From contig OX235273.1 in NCBI GenBank assembly GCA_944472155.2, forward strand, positions 1,585,204 through 1,649,203: 64,000 nucleotides of DNA, in the 5' to 3' direction. The DNA is from Trichobilharzia szidati. Its lineage: Eukaryota; Platyhelminthes; Trematoda; Strigeidida; Schistosomatidae. The position numbers and the translations under genes were made by a program. The notes under the pieces are model-generated. The model saw nothing but the letters and a program-made list of their open reading frames with translations. It ran no database searches and was not told the origin of the DNA. Shown here piece after piece: positions 51,601 to 63,415 of the stretch (positions are counted from its first letter, which is position 1; each line of letters opens with the position of its first letter).

Positions 51601-52670
51601 CTGAATTTGTATCCATGCTCATCCCGTTAGCATCCAAATTCGTTAAAACCCTTTTTCACATATAACGCAACCATTTTCTAGTTTCATATGATTTTGTTTC
51701 TAAACCCCTTGTAGTAATCTACATTCACACCTTCGAAATTTTATATCAGGTTGAAAATTATGATTACCCTAAGTTTCCTTAGTAGTTGTTATATGGGATT
51801 ATTATTATTATGTTTCCTTTAATTCCTAGAGGAATATAGGGCTTCAGCCGTGCGTCTCCATTGCGTTCGCTTCTCTGCTAGAGTCTTCACCTGGCTCCAT
51901 GTCTGCCCACACGCTATCACCGCCTCTTCACATGACCTCCTCCAAGTCACCCTCGCACTGACGACCAACTCGCCGCTTCCCTTTCGGGTTCCACTCGAGG
52001 AATGGCTTGTCTAGTGATGTCACTTGATGTTTATGCAATCTTCCATTTTCCCTTTTTTAATCGTCTGTGTTGTCAGAGATCTCTGTTGCTGATCTTCTGC
52101 CAGCATTGATCTTGAGTATTGAGCGAAGGCAACTGTTAATGAAGGTCTGTAGGTCGTTTGAGACTCTCTTTGTGACGCGCAGTGCAAGTCTCTGATCTGT
52201 ATAGTAGCACTGACTGACTTCACATTGGAGTTGAAAATCCGGATGTTATTTTTCCTGCTGAGTGTTGTTGACCTCCACACAGACTTGAGAGTAGTGAAAG
52301 CTTATCTTGCATTTCCGATTCTTGCTTTGTACCCTCGTCAGTTCCTTTTGTAGTTGAAACGATGCTTCCCAGGTAGGTAAAAGAGGTTGTTTATTTCAGG
52401 TTCCTCCCATTTATGTTAATTGTTGTCTGTTGTTGTTGTTCTTGTCAAGGAACCTTCATCACCTCTGTTTTCTCTATGTTCACCTGAAGTCCTATCTTTG
52501 ATGCTTCTTCTGCCAACTTGTTGCTTTTCGCTTGCATATTTTCCAGTTTGTGGGATTAAATAATGGTAATTGGATCTATGTAAACGTATGTATATAAATG
52601 CGATTGTATAGCTGCTTTTGAGGATGAAATCGCCGAAAAGATAACCATCTTTGTTGAACTTTTTCTTTTC
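51601..52670. repeat. Right inverted arm, split by an RTE
   Basis: Segments 51601-51797 and 52556-52670 together form the partner of 50924-51240. The pre-insertion join (TATGGGATT next to AAATAATGGTAATTGG) lines up with TGTCGGACTAAAAAACGG in the other arm, which shows the RTE arrived after the inverted repeat formed. Confidence 0.65.
51798..52555 (-). mobile_element. RTE (SR2-like) LINE 3' end inserted in an inverted arm
   Basis: The minus strand runs from KLENMQAKSNKLAEEA-like codons through TEVMKVP and a Gln run, RSTTLSRKNNIRIFNSN and SSRGTRKGSGELVVSAR to the end GCCCTATATTCCTCTAGG with an AATAATAATAATCCC tail. There are several frameshifts. Confidence 0.75.
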
Positions 52671-52689
52671 TCTCTAATGTCCTCCTGAT

Positions 52690-54415
52690 GGGTATTATCC
52701 ACGATTTATTCCATTTGACATACAAAATCCAAGGTCAGAAACTATCCAAATATCAATTTTAATTCATACAAGTAACGCTTTAAGTGGACAGGTAATAGAC
52801 CGTTTGTCAATTTGTAAATTGTATCTTCTTACTGTCCTTGTCCACACATAAGGAACTACCCGACTTACTTGACAGCATAAAGGATGAATGTTTAAAATTG
52901 ATCCTAATGGACTAACATGTCAAGAGATAAACGTCACTTAACAGGAATACCCTGCTACACTTACAACTTTACACTGGCTGACATCCATTCGAGAGACAGA
53001 GAAAAAAAGCCTCATTTTATCTTCTTTGACAACTCACCTTTTCATCAGTACACAACTGTCTTTCTGTCTAGTTGAAATAACCATGGAAAATACCTTTCTA
53101 GGGGTTGTAAACGTTAATGTTGATTTCTTCTACCTTTCCCCCTTTTTCAAAAGATGTCTACCTATAAAATTTAATAGTTATTTTTTTCAAATACATATCT
53201 GTGACCTTCAGAAGAAGAAAAAAACTATAGTGAATTCCAGGTTCATTTAGACTAGATGCAGGCAATTTCCCCAAAAATTACATAATACACTTAATGCAAC
53301 AAAGATACTGTGAAGTTTATTTGCTAATTAAATTATAACAGTGTATTACAAAATAAAAAAGAAAGGCAAGCAATAGCTTACTGACATTTTCAAAATTAAC
53401 TTGAACAGACAAACAAACAAGTAAACGAAGGAAATCATCTTTCAATGTCCAATATACTTTTATACACATATTTGTTCACCCGTTTTTTTGATTTTTAAAC
53501 TCTAACTTTTGCCATTTACATATTATCAACAGCAAAAGCACTAAAAAAATGTTTATGACCTCGTATACAAACCAACCAACAAAAACCGATTGATGTTCAT
53601 ATCCTTTACGACCTTATGATGACCCAATTATTTATGCTTAGATATACACAATTGGATATGTTATTTTCTTTTTTCTTATCATTGCCTTTTGTGCAGTATT
53701 ACTACCCTAGTAAGTTAAGGTAAATAATATTCTATTTCCGTAAAACTCTTAGTGTAGGCAAGTTATTAAATAATGAAGAGAAGAAAAAAACAGCAAATTA
53801 AATATAAATCAAACATTCTACTGTTTGAATGCTAGTAAATATTGATACATTGAACTGCGCGCCCAACAGTCTGTTCAATGTTCAACAGATACCATAATTT
53901 TAGGCAGACAACTAATTAAATCTTATGGAAAACACTTCTCCATACTGGGAAAAAGAAGGAAATAAGAGTAAGGAACAGAGAGCACGATGATCAATATCTT
54001 TAAATAAATATATATATTCAAGATTGAGTAGATTACAGTGTGTAAGTGTTCTGAGTGATGTGCTTTTAAAACTTCACTCTCATTATTTTTTAATATGTAA
54101 GTACAGAAATATTTTACAAATCTACTACTTCAGACAAATTATACAAAATTAAAACAAAAACATACATATATATATATGGGTATATGTATACTAATAAATT
54201 GATTGTTGAATGACCTTCAGATATACTTTCTAGGTAGACAGTTGTCTTATTTCTATGACAACCTTTGGTTTAAACACTCTTTAAGAATCAATATATATAT
54301 TTATATGCATATATATTATTCAAGAGATTTACAGTAAGTAGAAACTATAATAACACTAAAATGGAATCAGTGTAATCTTTAGTTGTAAATACAAAAGTAG
54401 TAGAGTGTTTAAGAG
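52690..54415. other. Long anonymous AT-rich spacer
   Basis: No gene is recognised. ATATATATATATGGG (near 54166) and TATATATATTTATATGC (near 54290) are low-complexity tracts. A frame at 53026-53250 has no motif. Confidence 0.35.
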
Positions 54416-54419
54416 TTGA

Positions 54420-54690
54420 AGGTGTGACGGTAGAAGACAAGACACTTGGTAACGGAATGTTTTTTTTTTGGTATATGATATCTCTATATAAGGGAATTAT
54501 ATACACTCTATCTGAAAGTCGTCATTTATACAGATATTTTGTGTTGTACCACTTATTTTCGTGTCTGCTGTGTTTAGCCGCAACACTGGTTCATTTGCTC
54601 TCTTTGACTTCAAATCTAAAATTGTTTACTTGATATTTTTTTTGCGGGGAGATGTCTCTTCATATACTACTGATAAATCTCCTCGGTAGT
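54420..54690 (+). repeat. PLE-associated terminal repeat, third copy
   Basis: This is the same family as 711-905 and 2230-2520. Landmarks are ACTTGGTAACGGAATG, ATTTTGTGTTGTACCACTT, TTTGACTTCAAATCTA and TCTCTTCATATACTACTG. Confidence 0.55.
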
Positions 54691-55103
54691 ACAGGCAAGA
54701 AAGGGATATTGATGCTTACTCAGAGTACAAACGCAAGTTGTTATCCTCCAATTCCTATAGTACTTATTCAGCTTACACCACAGACAAATCAAAACACCCA
54801 ACTTATCATCCAAAATATGGGATATATATATTTCTGGATCAAAATCGTTGTGTGGCGATGATTGCTTAGTTAGACAGGGGTTGTGCTCAAACGAAAGAAC
54901 GTAACGCCACAGTATGCTTACCCACGAAACTTCATTTTAATTAGTTGGCTTGGACAGTGAAGGTCAGCATCCACTTATGAGTGAGGAGTTATCTATCCAC
55001 AATGAGTGTGTTGCTTTTGTGTAGAAAAAGATGCAGGACAAAGGGGAATCTGAATTGTGAGGTAATAATAACTTGTGGAAAATTCCCATTGTAACATATA
55101 GAA

Positions 55104-55373
55104 AATCAAAACAAGTTATTCAGCGAAGAGACTCTTTTCAACAACGAATTTATTATCAAGCTGTACAATCGTATATGTATATGGTTTTTAAGAAGTTATA
55201 TCGGGTAAGGCAATTGAATCGTAGGTGTGAATGCACAAAATAAAAATAATAATAGTAGTATGAAATGCAATCAAAAATAAAATGTTTGTGATTATAATCA
55301 TAGTTAAATGTCAAGTGGCAAGGCAAATTAATGTCATATATAGAATAATTCATAGGATGAATAGAACTTGAAA
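55104..55373 (+). repeat. Left inverted arm around a PLE remnant
   Basis: Pairs with 56041-56257. Shared blocks are ATTCAGCGAAGAGACTCTTT, GGTAAGGCAATTGAATCGTA, AAATGTCAAGTGGCAAGGC and CATATATAGAATAATTCATA. The left arm carries about 45 extra bases (55140-55185). Confidence 0.75.
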
Positions 55374-55404
55374 GTACAGCAATAAAAAGCGTGATCATTA
55401 AAAA

Positions 55405-55790
55405 TCTGGTCGATAATGATCACCCTATCTCCATAGCCTCCGCCTTTAAAGTCATCTACAAGGCAAAGAGTAATTTACCCAAATCCCTACGTACGTGACT
55501 CATCTGTATTGCTGAAGCTTTGGCTATCGAAACAGAAAAGCCAGAGCTCTGTGTACAGAAAAGTTCGTTGATATAAGAATAAAACTTGAGCACTGTGGTA
55601 GATTGTAATTCATATGATTATGAGCAATAAATTGTGCTCGAAACGTCATCAGTAAATATGACTGTATAACACTGTGGGACTCTATCAAAATAAAATTTAC
55701 CCATAATGGAATTACAGAAAAGTTCGTTCAACTCCTCCAACTTTTATGATCCTAATCCCTCTATGCTAAAATATGGTAATCCCAAATCAT
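55405..55790 (+). mobile_element. Penelope-like element C-terminus, split by repeat H
   Basis: The frame reads IASAFKVIYKAKSNLPKSL, then AEALAIETEKPELCVQKSS, the PLE C-terminal pattern, with one stop. A 143-base insertion with a perfect target duplication interrupts the last codons at 55570-55712. The whole lies between the inverted arms at 55104-55373 and 56041-56257. Confidence 0.75.
55570..55712 (+). mobile_element. Repeat H: 143-base insertion with hammerhead-like motif
   Basis: Both sides carry TACAGAAAAGTTCGTT (55554-55569 and 55713-55728), a perfect 16-base target-site duplication. The insert holds GATTATGAGC, a loop, then GTGCTCGAAACGTCATCAG. This looks like the second half of a hammerhead (stem II closed by GAGC/GCTC, then GAAAC..GTC) with a changed CUGANGA half. 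ACTGTATAACACTGTGGG follows. It has no coding capacity. Other copies lie at 40680, 45770 and 50577. It may be a minimal PLE terminal unit or a retrozyme-like element. Confidence 0.7.
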
Positions 55791-56040
55791 ATTTTGGCTT
55801 TGCTAATTTTTCATTTTGTCTATTCAGTTTGTATTCTCTTCCTTAATTCATCAATTGTTACTATTACTATTCCCACTTTTAACTGTCCCAGCTATTACTT
55901 CACTTGTCCCACTTGTCATTCTAAATCAATTCCTTTTTTTACAACGCTAAATTCTATGCTATCAAATTTCACACAATATTACGTAACGGTTTTATTTTAT
56001 TCGATTTGTCTACTAATCCTATAATTGCATACCCTTTTTT

Positions 56041-56257
56041 CAAGTTCTATCCATCCTATGAATTATTCTATATATGATATTAATTTGCCTTGCCACTTGA
56101 CATTTAACTACGATTATAATGACAAACATTTTTACTTTTAATTGCATTTCATACTACTACTATTATTATTTTATGCATTCACATCTACGATTCAATTGCC
56201 TTACCCGATATAATTTCTTAAAAAAAGAGTCTCTTCGCTGAATATCTTGTTTTGATT
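56041..56257 (-). repeat. Right inverted arm around a PLE remnant
   Basis: Partner of 55104-55373 in opposite orientation. Confidence 0.75.
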
Positions 56258-57285
56258 TCTTGTAATAATTACTGTCTTTTACATGTTTGTCTTCTACTGT
56301 GTTAGTAATAAGCGATCAGGTTGATAAAAAATGAATGGATTCCAACTTTTGATTCCCGGTAATCTCTGATGTGGTGCGGCGATAACAAGTAATCATATCT
56401 ATGAGTCAGGAGGTAAAATTACGCACTGATAGATGTCTGAAGTGAGAAATGTGACTGAACAGTTTAAATTACTGACTTCCACGTAATGGGTCCTGAGTTC
56501 GAGTCTGGTACACCTTATTCAGTCAGTCCAACCACTAACGCCTAACGCATGTAACGCAAACAGTTTAGTACATAAAATTTCTTTTCCAGATAACTCAGAC
56601 AATCAACTGTTAGACCATATTTACATGTAGAATATGTGTACGTTTGCGTGTGTGTGTGAGTGTATCAGCGTCATTTCAACCATCTCTACTCGAATAAATA
56701 ACACTAAAGATTGACAACTGTTCTAGCCTATGAGATATTTGCAATGGTTTATATACACCTACTTATAAGTAGAACAGCATAACTAATTTTTAAAATGTAG
56801 GCATATGTTTCAACTTCAAATTTTAAGGCAAATTCGCCCACCAACTGTTCAACATTCCAGAGTCAAATAACAAAATAATTTTTAAGTTTAACCAAACACA
56901 AATGGTTTATTTCATTCCTGAATGGAAATGCATAACTGAAGGTGGTCAAGGATTCTTTCACACAGGAGTTTAGACAATAACAATGATGGCTGAAAATTAA
57001 AAAAATAATAAATTCCTTTATTTAATGTTTTCATTGAGACTGTAAGTATAATTGATTCTGTCAGTTTTGGTAAGCAAAATCGAGGCGAGATGCGGGTTAT
57101 ACCAACTGGTGATAGATCTATCTAAAACACTTCTAACTTTTCGAGAGATTCCTTAGGAAAAATGTTTTCTTAGTCAGGTAGTGGAAATATGTACATGTTG
57201 ATTTAAAGCATGTTGCATAAGTATAGATTTGTGAAAATTTCACAGACTGATTGGCATATTTGGATAGAAAGTGTGCCTAAATATT
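56258..57285. other. Spacer with a tRNA-like patch
   Basis: GTGACTGAACAGTTTAAATT followed by TGAGTTCGAGTCTGG (56500-56516) has A- and B-box character, probably a SINE D head. A GTGTGTGTGT run lies near 56650. No gene is seen. Confidence 0.35.
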
Positions 57286-57289
57286 TTTG

Positions 57290-57600
57290 TAAACTAATGT
57301 CAGGCTCTTTGTTTTGCTGCAGACTGAATTCTGTCAGTCAGGTTTGTAATATGGCAATCATGGTGCACTTTGAATTGTTGATATGAGATGGCTGGAGGCA
57401 ATTAGCAGGCAACCATGCCTGCTGGACCTAGGTGTGGTGCTTGTTGGCAATCAACAGTCAGGAAGACGTACCTTCAACATCGAAAGAACTCCTATCTTCA
57501 CTGAGATTTGAACTCGTGTCAACCGGTGTAGTATTCAGAGATGTTACCACTAAGCTATCCCGGCTCGCAACTGACCTCCTGGAGGACTTTATGAGACAGT
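57290..57600 (-). repeat. SINE D copy
   Basis: The minus strand begins GCCGGGATAGCTTAGTGGTA (A box) and GAGTTCAAATCTCAG (B box), followed by a body with AGTCTGCAGCAAAACAAAGA near its end. Related pieces lie at 58262-58350 and 58378-58545, and heads at 56440 and 59600. Confidence 0.6.
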
Positions 57601-58255
57601 TTGTATATTATTATTATATTATTATTATTTCCTTTAGTTCCTAGAGGAATATAGGGCTTCAGCTGTGCGTCTCCATTGCGTTCGGTTCTCTGCTAGAGTC
57701 TTCACCTGGCTCCATGTCTGCCCACACGTTTTCATCTCCTCTTCACATGACCTCCTCCAAGTCACCCTCACACTGACGACCAACTCACCGCTTCCCTTTC
57801 GGGTTCCACTCGAGGGCTTGTCTAGTGATGTCACTTGATGCATTGTTTCCTCAGAGTATGGCCAATCCATCTCCATTTCCTCCTGCCTATTTGTTTCACA
57901 ATCGGTTCCTGGTTGGTTCGCTCTCGGAGATCTTTGTTGCTGATCTTTTCTGGCCATCTGATCTTGAGTAGTATTGAGCGAAGACATCTGTTAATGAAGG
58001 TCTGTAGTTTGTTTGAGGTGCTCTTTGTGACACGCCAAGTCTCTGATCCGTATAGTAGCACTGACTTCACATTGGAGTTGAAAATCCCGATCTTATTTTT
58101 GACGTTGAATACTGTTGACCTCCACACAGACTTGAGAGTAATGAAAGCTTGCCTTGCTTTCCCGATCCTTGCTTTGATATCCTCGTCAGTTCCGCCTGTA
58201 GTTGAAACAATGCTTCCCAGGTAGGTGAAGGAGGTAGTTTCTTTCAGGTTCAAGT
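57600..58255 (-). mobile_element. RTE (SR2-like) LINE 3' end
   Basis: The minus strand reads [66 protein letters not shown] and [13 protein letters not shown] in one frame (58367-57834). After a frameshift comes WRRSCEEEMKTCGQ and WRRTAEALYSSRN (57634). The end GAAGCCCTATATTCCTCTAG precedes a long AATAATAATATAATAATA tail. It is a young-looking copy. Confidence 0.85.
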
Positions 58256-58261
58256 TTGATT

Positions 58262-58545
58262 GGACACTAATTAGTGTCATGAGTCTATTCCTTTGTTTAC
58301 TGCAGGCAAGTTTGCAATGTGGCCACCATGCTAGGTGGCAGATACTCCTTGAGATGTGTGTCATCAAGCACGAAACCTAGGTCAAGGTAAGGCTTCCTAA
58401 CGATTGTCTCCAACCATCGAATATCAACAACTGTGAATGCATCATGATGGCGAACCGATTAGAATGGTGGCCACATTGTAAACTTGACTGATAGAATTCA
58501 GTCTGCAGTAAACAAAGAGCTAGGAGCATGATACCAGTGGATATT
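58262..58545. repeat. Inverted pair of SINE D fragments
   Basis: 58262-58350 contains TTTGTTTACTGCAGGCAAGTT and 58450-58545 contains its near-complement ending GTCTGCAGTAAACAAAGAG, so the two form inverted arms. A GGCCACC..GTGGCC match strengthens the pairing. Confidence 0.5.
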
Positions 58546-59595
58546 TAGTCAGAAAATTACGTCAGGAGTGTCGGCTGTGTTGATGAGGATGGGAAAAAGG
58601 AATATTTGACTTGTGTCACGTTATGAATTATTTGCATTGGATTTACAGTTCAATGTTTTACCAGATGAACTGCGGGATCCTTTAGCTGGCGGCGTAACAC
58701 GTTTGTTATCACACTAACTGTCCAGATAAGTCTTCGGTTAATCTTAGTGTTCTAATTCAACATAGTCTAGATTGAGGCGGAGAAGATCCACTTTAGTCCC
58801 CAGTGTGATAATAAAGGGGCATAAGACATATTCATAGGATAACTGGGTATCGCAGGTGGTAGTTCGGGTGAAATATTGACCTATTTGAAAGTTCAGTCTT
58901 CAAGCTCAACTTTTATAGCATAGGAAAGGTAGTTCTAAGGAGGCTGATAGGGACATCTATCGCCACCGTGATTTTCAATTCACCTCCAAGCTTAGAAGTT
59001 AGAGGTCAATATTCCATTAAAGTTTGTAAGCAGTCACGTTTGTCAAAGAGGTGTGCTTAAAACACTGTGTCTTTGAAAGTTCGAGAACGTATCAATCAGT
59101 ACCAAAGTGACGATTTCCATCTTTTAGATCTTTGAACCCTGAATAATTCACTATAAATGATTTCAAGCTTTCATCATCTGCAAATTATGTTCACTTTATA
59201 CATAATAGAATGATTCGTACGGGTCAGATGGGAACCGGTTATGTGATTCTTCGTATTACTCCTAAAGACCAAAAATGAAAGAGGGCCTCAGATCTTATGT
59301 AGTACTCATAATAGCCAATTTGTTTTCCGTAACGTAAATAAAATTAAGTGTGCGGAACTCAGCAAAATAGTGAAAATGATGTGTGAGATATTGTCTCTAT
59401 CAAAATCTTTCATTTATGTTTGGCAAGGAATGAATTCCGCTATCTCCTACAATCAGTTATAGGATGTAAGATGTCTTGGAACTGTTGGATATCTGTTCTG
59501 TTCATATTTTCTATGTCTCACTAACTGTCTCAACCGATTAACTTAAGCAAGATTGAATTCAATGCTACCAAGTCTCTTAAGACTAATTTTTCATC
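58546..59595. other. Anonymous spacer
   Basis: A short frame near 58640-58710 reads VLPDELRDPLAGGVTRLLS, which looks more protein-like than its surroundings, but no family was recognised. Nothing else is seen. Confidence 0.3.
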
Positions 59596-59599
59596 AAAC

Positions 59600-59790
59600 T
59601 ATTTGGCTGAATTCGAGTCTGACAGTGAAAACATTTGAGGAGGCATCTCGGTTTGGTGGATTAGTGTTGATGTCATGTGTAATGACTAAGGGTAAAATCA
59701 AAGCCTCCATTGAAGAAGGACTCGAACTAGCGGCCTTTGAATTATCAGTACGGCTCATTACCATTTGAGTTACAAAACCTATCTGCTAAT
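59600..59790 (-). repeat. tRNA-headed SINE (D-like)
   Basis: The minus strand has GTAACTCAAATGGTAATGAG (A box) and CTAGTTCGAGTCCTT (B box). The 70-codon plus-strand frame over it is a shadow. Confidence 0.5.
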
Positions 59791-60214
59791 CACTGGTAAT
59801 TCTCAGATATCTCTTCTCATATTAGTTCTAATCTTACAGAATTAGAAAGAGCTAGAGGGAGGGTGTAAGTTAATAACTGGCTGTGAGTTTTTTAGATAGA
59901 CGCCACTGGACATTACTAGGGATGACTGAAGTGGAGTGTTGACCCCATTAGCACTGGGTTTCATAGCACAGTTTCTAATGCCCCTGACTAGTCACTGAAA
60001 GACCATTACTTCGGATCGTATCATGACACATACAGTGATTTCATCCTCAACCCAACAGCGTGCAATATTCACTCTGGGTCAACAGGGAATACATTACCTG
60101 AGCGATAGAATATCACTCCTTAATAATTGGAAATGGTTGTACCAGCTTGATTATTTCTTGGAGCTGGTGAATAATAGATGAGCGATGAATTTATTGAAAA
60201 ACTAAGCATGAGTG

Positions 60215-60440
60215 CATCGATGATAGAGTGGTAGAATACTCACCAACTACTCACTTTGTCTTGGGTTTGATACCCAACCAACGCACTCTTAAACCTCACT
60301 TAGCTGTTCAGTAAACAGAGAAGGTTGGGTGTGAGGCTGACAACCACATATTGCGAAGAAACACCGTTGCTAATGAAACTCCAGAACTGAAGCTTGAAGC
60401 CTTTTGTTCCAAACGGAACCCAAAAGAATTAAGGCTAATA
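60215..60440 (+). repeat. SINE C copy
   Basis: GATAGAGTGGTAGAATACTC (A box), TTGGGTTTGATACCC (B box), GTGTGAGGCTGACAACC and the end AAGCCTTTTGTTCC with AACGGAACCCAAAAG are seen. A more decayed relative may follow at 60480-60660. Confidence 0.6.
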
Positions 60441-60659
60441 TACGTCGGTTGTCTTTCAAAGTTTGTCAAACACATACTTTCCGAGAGTGCTTAAGTGCTT
60501 CACTGGTAGACGACATTCAGATGGTTGAGGTTTAGTTCCTAACAGTGTCACTTCAAAAACATGCCTAATTTAGTAGTCTGTAGTACGTCCATAAGACAAG
60601 GAAGGTTGGCTATAAATAAGGCTGGCAAGTTCACCATAAAAAATCAACTTAATCGTTAC

Positions 60660-61425
60660 TTAAACGTCATGTAACAACTTGCAGGGATATGTTCTTTTGG
60701 GAACTCGTGAGATGATACAATTTTGGTGAAGTTAAAGTTTGCAGAGAAAAGAAAGGAGGAGACTGAGAAACTAAGTAATATTGACTGTTTCATTTATTTT
60801 TCCTCAGTGTTTATATTATATAATAAGAAAGACACCATTCCAGTTTTCCATTTGCTTAAAGACTTCTAGGAAATGTGAGCAGTCTGATATACATCAAATT
60901 TTCTAAGTTTAGTAAGCTAATATGTGAGTTATTCTCGACAACGACTAATAACAGAGGGATGTATCAAAAAGTAACAAATTACATAGAATCATTTTCAGAC
61001 TGTATCAACTTTAGTGTTGAGAATAAGAATGATTATTACCGTAAAATGTTATTTTGGTAATAAAGCATTGAACAATTGAGTTATTTTAGAGGTGTTATTG
61101 TTGGACCCATTTAATTTATAGCTTATGTTTGAAAGATAATGTTTTACAAAGTTCAAAATTGATGAAACCAGGTGTTGTTAAAGTCGATTGTTAGAGGTAT
61201 AAGCGTTTAAACGAAATATTCAAGTCAAAATGCATTATCGGACCAATAGCTACAGTGGAAATCGTTTCCTTCTAAGCATAACCGTTGACAGTATAGGCTG
61301 TATAAATTCTTCGCTTTCAATAATAAAATTATCTGTGATGTTTTCTAAGGAAACCAAGGTAAATCACTCCTATTATCACATTGTAGGCTTCGTAATAGCA
61401 GACTTATTAGTTTGACTGAAAGCTA
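60660..61425. other. Anonymous spacer
   Basis: No gene or clear repeat is seen. Confidence 0.3.
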
Positions 61426-61429
61426 ACAT

Positions 61430-61620
61430 CAGTTTGGCAGCCACTGCAAAACCAGTTAGTGCTTCATCTAAGTCCGGGACTCTTTAGCAGTGTGAACTCA
61501 CCAGAGTTCACACCTAGCACCTACTGGTTACAAGGCGAACTCGCAGACCATTCAGCCATTGTGATCAAATCAACTATCTCATGATTTTCAACTTCTGCTA
61601 ATTCATGATGTCATCGGCGA
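61430..61620 (-). repeat. SINE A copy
   Basis: On the minus strand GGCTGAATGGTCTGCGAGT, GGTGTGAACTCTGGTGAG, then CACACTGCTAAAGAGTCC and the body GCAGTGGCTGCCAAACTG are seen. The core keeps C3 but G5 is A. Confidence 0.5.
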
Positions 61621-61699
61621 ATAACTGTTCTATTAACTAACTCGGTGGAAATTGTTGGTCATGACTTTTCCATCGAACTGCAGGTATATAGAGCCAGTC

Positions 61700-63230
61700 G
61701 CTAATGAGCATAAGAATAATTATCAAATGTTGGTTTGCAAAAGAAACTCGCTGTAAACTAGCACTTGATAATCTTATTTGTGTTAACGGAATAGTGATGT
61801 TCAACTGCATTTTCCTGATGCTGAGTAAGACATTTGTTTCCTACAGTGTGGTGTTCTCAGTAAGTCATGCAACAGTATCTTTGACTGAATCTCCAGATCA
61901 TGTTTCGAGTTTAAAGAAGCATGGAGTGATATTTTGAAGTCGGCTATCTACCGTCTCGAACTATCCGACTGCATGAGAATAAGTTTTCATATGGATTAAG
62001 TCTGGAACTCTGAGATCTTATCTTAAAGTTTGGTTCATACTTTATAGAGGAGTTATGCCAGTAGACAAATGATACTGGAGACAGTTGTGACCAATCATGT
62101 GAATGGTAATGTTAATAGATTAATAAGCCCTAAATCTAGGTTTCGCACTTGCTGACACATGTCAACAATTGAGTGACGCTTTAACTAAACAATTCTGGAG
62201 TACAGCTTACCTACTGCAGAACTGAAATCATAACTTTGGAATGTTACTAGAGTTTTTTCAGGAAACTTGCTATCGTGGTGTACTTTTTGAATTAATGTTA
62301 GATGGTTGGAGATAGTTGGTAGGAAGTTCAAGAGACCTGGATTTTGTGCACATTTGTACTCAATGTTTTGGCTGAGAGTTTTCATTTCTTTAGTTTTATC
62401 CTGCATACACTCATGCAAAGATAATCAAGATTCCTAAATTGAGTTAAAACCAATTTCCCGTATTCTTTATTTCCAAATCAAGTTGTACATTGTTGATGAG
62501 GTCCAAACTATGTAAACAAATCTAGATTCAACATATTTGCTTATATAAATATGAAATAGGTTATTATGATTGTAATATCCAATTGAATATTGAAACAAGC
62601 GGAGCAGTTCGTTTGATTTCACTGGCTGCTTCGAAGATTTTGTAACCTCGAAATGCTTAAGTGTGGATGAACTCTCACATACGCACACTACACACACATA
62701 CACAGTGCCACACATTAGATGCCTTGACCACTCGCTTACAAACACACTTCGTCGCTGACGTCTCCCTCATATTCTCCACCGTTTTTCCCATCTGTTAATA
62801 ACAACCAGTTAACTCGTCTCATTACCATTTAACTCCTGTGCTTTACACTGAATTAACCAAATAATTCATGCATTCCTGATTAAACTCAATTTATCACGAA
62901 ATCAAAGTAAACATTTTCATAGTTTACAATCAGCCAAATTCTCTTCAACCTTTTTGGTTTGAGAACTTAGCTATTGCTATCTTATCTAACTGATCTTGAT
63001 GTAGCTAGCTCGAGACGTGCTCCAACTCTGACTTCCTCTATGAGTCTATCATTCAGGAATATTTACTCTGCTTGACTTCAGTAGATTCTAAGATGTTCAA
63101 AAAATAGATGATTGGTTGGATATGAGAACAGTTCAAATCTCAAACCTTCATGGAACTTGGTAGGTAAATAGGTGAATATGAAATGTCTGGGTTTACATTT
63201 CAGAGTCAGCCAGTATGTCAGTAACTCGGT
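61700..63230. other. Spacer with minor repeat traces
   Basis: GTTGGAGATAGTTGG near 62307 resembles the SINE D body. CACACACATACACAC-type runs lie near 62690. No gene is recognised. Confidence 0.3.
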
Positions 63231-63234
63231 TTTT

Positions 63235-63415
63235 ACAGTCTTTGCGTTTATTGTGGAACTTAGGTCTTCAGGAGTTTGAAATTTTAGTAATATTTTCGGT
63301 ATTATTTTCACGAGTTGGATTCGCTGACTTTGTATCAAACATTTCATCTTTTCTGGGCTTACTGTCGATTAGATGAGATTTAAAAGAGTGCATCGGCGGT
63401 GAATGCAACCTCAAC
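63235..63415 (-). repeat. Degraded SINE C
   Basis: TGCGTTTATTGTGGAACTTA and GCATCGGCGGTGAATGC mark the tail and head of SINE C on the minus strand. Divergence is high. Confidence 0.4.
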
